Positions 44,354-45,464 of a DNA stretch of 45,464 bases are shown here, piece after piece. Location of the stretch: NCBI RefSeq assembly GCF_023283535.1, contig NZ_JAKILT010000043.1:1-45464 (forward strand), given 5' to 3'. Numbering within the stretch: the first letter of the stretch is position 1; each line of letters starts with the position of its first letter. The notes under the pieces are model-generated. The model saw only the letters and a list, made by a program, of their open reading frames with translations, was not told the origin of the DNA and did not search any database. This DNA is from Shewanella sairae (lineage in GTDB: Bacteria > Pseudomonadota > Gammaproteobacteria > Enterobacterales > Shewanellaceae). The translations under genes were made by a program, and so were the position numbers.

Positions 44354-44601
44354 AATAATAACCTGTTTATTTTTGTGTGTACTTGAAGGTTTGTACTGAT
44401 TTTATCGTTTAATGTACTGTAAAGTCCAATTTTAGCCGTATTTGACTGTATTTCTATGATGTTTTAGGCATTTTTTGTTAAATATCGCACTAAAAATGTT
44501 CAATTGGTTAATCTGTACAAGCCGCGAGTGACTTGATGCTTAACTGTCTATTTATACTAACAATAGGTTAAAATGGATTTTTTGCTATTTTTGGCGGATT
44601 T

Positions 44602-45354
44602 ATGACGCGAACTGAACTGAGCCAATATCTGGCGGACTTTTTACAAATATCCAATTTTAAGGATTATGCGCCCAACGGCTTGCAGGTTGAAGGTAAGTCA
44701 GAGATTAAAACCATTGTGACCGGAGTGACAGCTTGTCAGGCATTGATAGATAAAGCGATTGCATTAAATGCAGATGCGATTTTGGTGCATCATGGTTTTT
44801 TTTGGAAAAGCGAACCGCAGATTATTGTGGGAATGAAGCAAAAACGTATTAAAGCATTATTGATGAATGACATTAATTTGCTGGGTTACCATTTACCGTT
44901 AGATGCGCACCCTGTAGTTGGCAACAATGCCCAGCTTGCTAAAGTGCTTGAGATCGTTGAGCCTGAAGTGATTGAAGGTGTGGCGCAAGGCTTGATTTGG
45001 CAAGGGAAATTAGCTCAGCCATTAACGGCAAAAGCGTTTAATGAGCATATTTCGCAAAAGCTCAACCGCCGTTGTCAGCATTTAGGTGATGACAACGCTA
45101 TGGTGTCGACAGTTGCTTGGTGCACTGGTGGGGCGCAAGATTATATTGATATTGCAGCGAGCATGGGGATTGACGCCTTTATTAGCGGTGAAGTGTCTGA
45201 GCGCACTTATCATTTAGCCGTAGAGCAGGGGATTCAATATTACGCCGCTGGTCATCACGCGACGGAGCTTTATGGCATTCAAGCACTAGGCGCTCATTTA
45301 GCTCAGGAGTTCGGAATTGAGCATCACTTTGTTGATATAGTGAACCCGGTATAA
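44602..45354 (+). CDS. ybgI: Nif3-like dinuclear metal-centre protein (YbgI family)
   Basis: 250 residues, the usual bacterial short Nif3 form without the central insert. Metal-site motifs: ILVHHGFFWK (two His), LPLDAHPVVGNNAQLA, and near the C-terminus AGHHATELYGIQAL (His and Glu). NIF3 proteins form hexameric rings with a dinuclear metal site; proposed roles include GTP cyclohydrolase I type 2-like or lesion-processing functions, none proven. The stop is 20 bases from the right IS end, which provides the terminator. Confidence 0.92.
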   Translation: MTRTELSQYLADFLQISNFKDYAPNGLQVEGKSEIKTIVTGVTACQALIDKAIALNADAILVHHGFFWKSEPQIIVGMKQKRIKALLMNDINLLGYHLPLDAHPVVGNNAQLAKVLEIVEPEVIEGVAQGLIWQGKLAQPLTAKAFNEHISQKLNRRCQHLGDDNAMVSTVAWCTGGAQDYIDIAASMGIDAFISGEVSERTYHLAVEQGIQYYAAGHHATELYGIQALGAHLAQEFGIEHHFVDIVNPV

Positions 45355-45406
45355 CAGCTTATTAAGCTAAATCGTGTCTAGTCCTAAAATAGGTTGACGG
45401 TTTTTA

Positions 45407-45463
45407 TTAAGCCAGTTGGTACTCCCAACTGGCTTTTTCATGCACCTCGTTTGGGGTTTTCAT
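45407..45463 (-). CDS. Transposase C-terminus (partial, runs off the right edge)
   Basis: Mirror image of the left copy: the same 18 C-terminal codons and stop of an IS3-family-like transposase, read on the minus strand. Confidence 0.65.
   Translation of the reverse strand: MKTPNEVHEKASWEYQLA
45409..45435 (+). terminator. IS-borne intrinsic terminator acting on the Nif3 gene
   Basis: The same 11-bp stem as at 30-56, here with its U-run (TTTTT) on the plus strand, 55 bases after the Nif3 stop codon. Confidence 0.8.
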
Positions 45464-45464
45464 T

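Larger units (their letters stand above)
45375..45464 (-). mobile_element. Partial insertion sequence, 3' end, inverted copy
   Basis: Exact reverse complement of bases 1-90. The element end (TGTCTAGTCC...) is at 45375, 20 bases after the Nif3 stop. The body of the IS continues outside the window. Flanking bases (AATCG) differ from those at the left copy (AACTT), so these are two separate insertions, not the two ends of one transposon. Confidence 0.75.

Noticed and set aside
1..45464. Composite transposon or linear replicon with terminal inverted repeats
   Set aside because: The interior is core chromosomal genes without cargo typical of transposons or telomere/replication genes. The bases next to the two IS ends differ, so two separate insertions with assembly breaks explain the pattern better.

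Overview
The window looks like chromosomal DNA of a marine gammaproteobacterium, most probably Shewanella. The call rests on gene content and order: hmgA-hppD with a divergent LysR gene, ibpA facing ilvIH with a bcr-type pump behind it, CheV, an ECF sigma/ChrR pair, diheme cytochrome c peroxidase, DUF3389 and DUF2750 proteins. I see no rRNA, tRNA, CRISPR array, phage module, plasmid replication gene or conjugation gene. It is mainly ordinary housekeeping and stress-response territory with a few accessory scars.

Edges: bases 1-90 and 45375-45464 are perfect reverse complements. Each encodes the last 18 codons of a transposase (like the C-terminus of an IS3-family OrfB) and then the end of the element (TG...CA). 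The window is therefore one stretch of chromosome lying between two inverted copies of the same insertion sequence, and was probably cut there by assembly. The IS end carries a terminator that now serves the adjacent host genes (dcp on the left, the Nif3 gene on the right).

Layout. 0.1-8.7 kb: dcp lipoprotein peptidase, an Aer-like PAS chemoreceptor, a periplasmic catalase-like peroxidase, rihA and ggt (nucleoside and glutathione scavenging). 8.9-14.8 kb: a GNAT/COG3146 protein, a small lipoprotein, a LysE-type exporter and the tyrosine-catabolism operon hmgA-hppD with its divergent LysR gene. 14.8-17.4 kb: a scarred intergenic region (truncated gene and nested inverted repeats), a DUF6508 protein, diheme cytochrome c peroxidase and a PGPGW membrane protein. 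17.8-22.4 kb: a solute-binding protein, an M14-like peptidase next to an alpha/beta hydrolase, YccF and an ACC-deaminase-like PLP enzyme. 22.4-31.2 kb: a 57-codon gene on the minus strand, an MscS channel, the ECF sigma/ChrR pair with a recognisable self-regulated promoter, a Lon-N protein, cheV, a zinc-ribbon unknown, DUF2750 and an MltB-type transglycosylase. 31.3-34.5 kb: a WYL regulator of BrxR/CapW-like build, a SlyD-like isomerase, DUF3389, a yqjG gene wrecked by an internal deletion and a carboxylesterase. 34.9-45.4 kb: a 5'-nucleotidase lipoprotein, ibpA behind a heat-shock promoter and a ROSE RNA thermometer, ilvIH, a Bcr/CflA pump, a choice-of-anchor I lipoprotein behind five in-phase Pho half-sites, a Lys/Ala-rich protein and a Nif3/YbgI protein.

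The clearest regulatory signals are the ECF promoter in front of the sigma gene, the Pho-box array, the sigma-32 promoter plus ROSE hairpin of ibpA and many intrinsic terminators. I did not find a convincing undescribed multi-gene system. The best leads are the orphan BrxR-like regulator, the Pho-controlled lipoprotein, the inverted-repeat scar at 15.1-15.3 kb and the IS boundaries.
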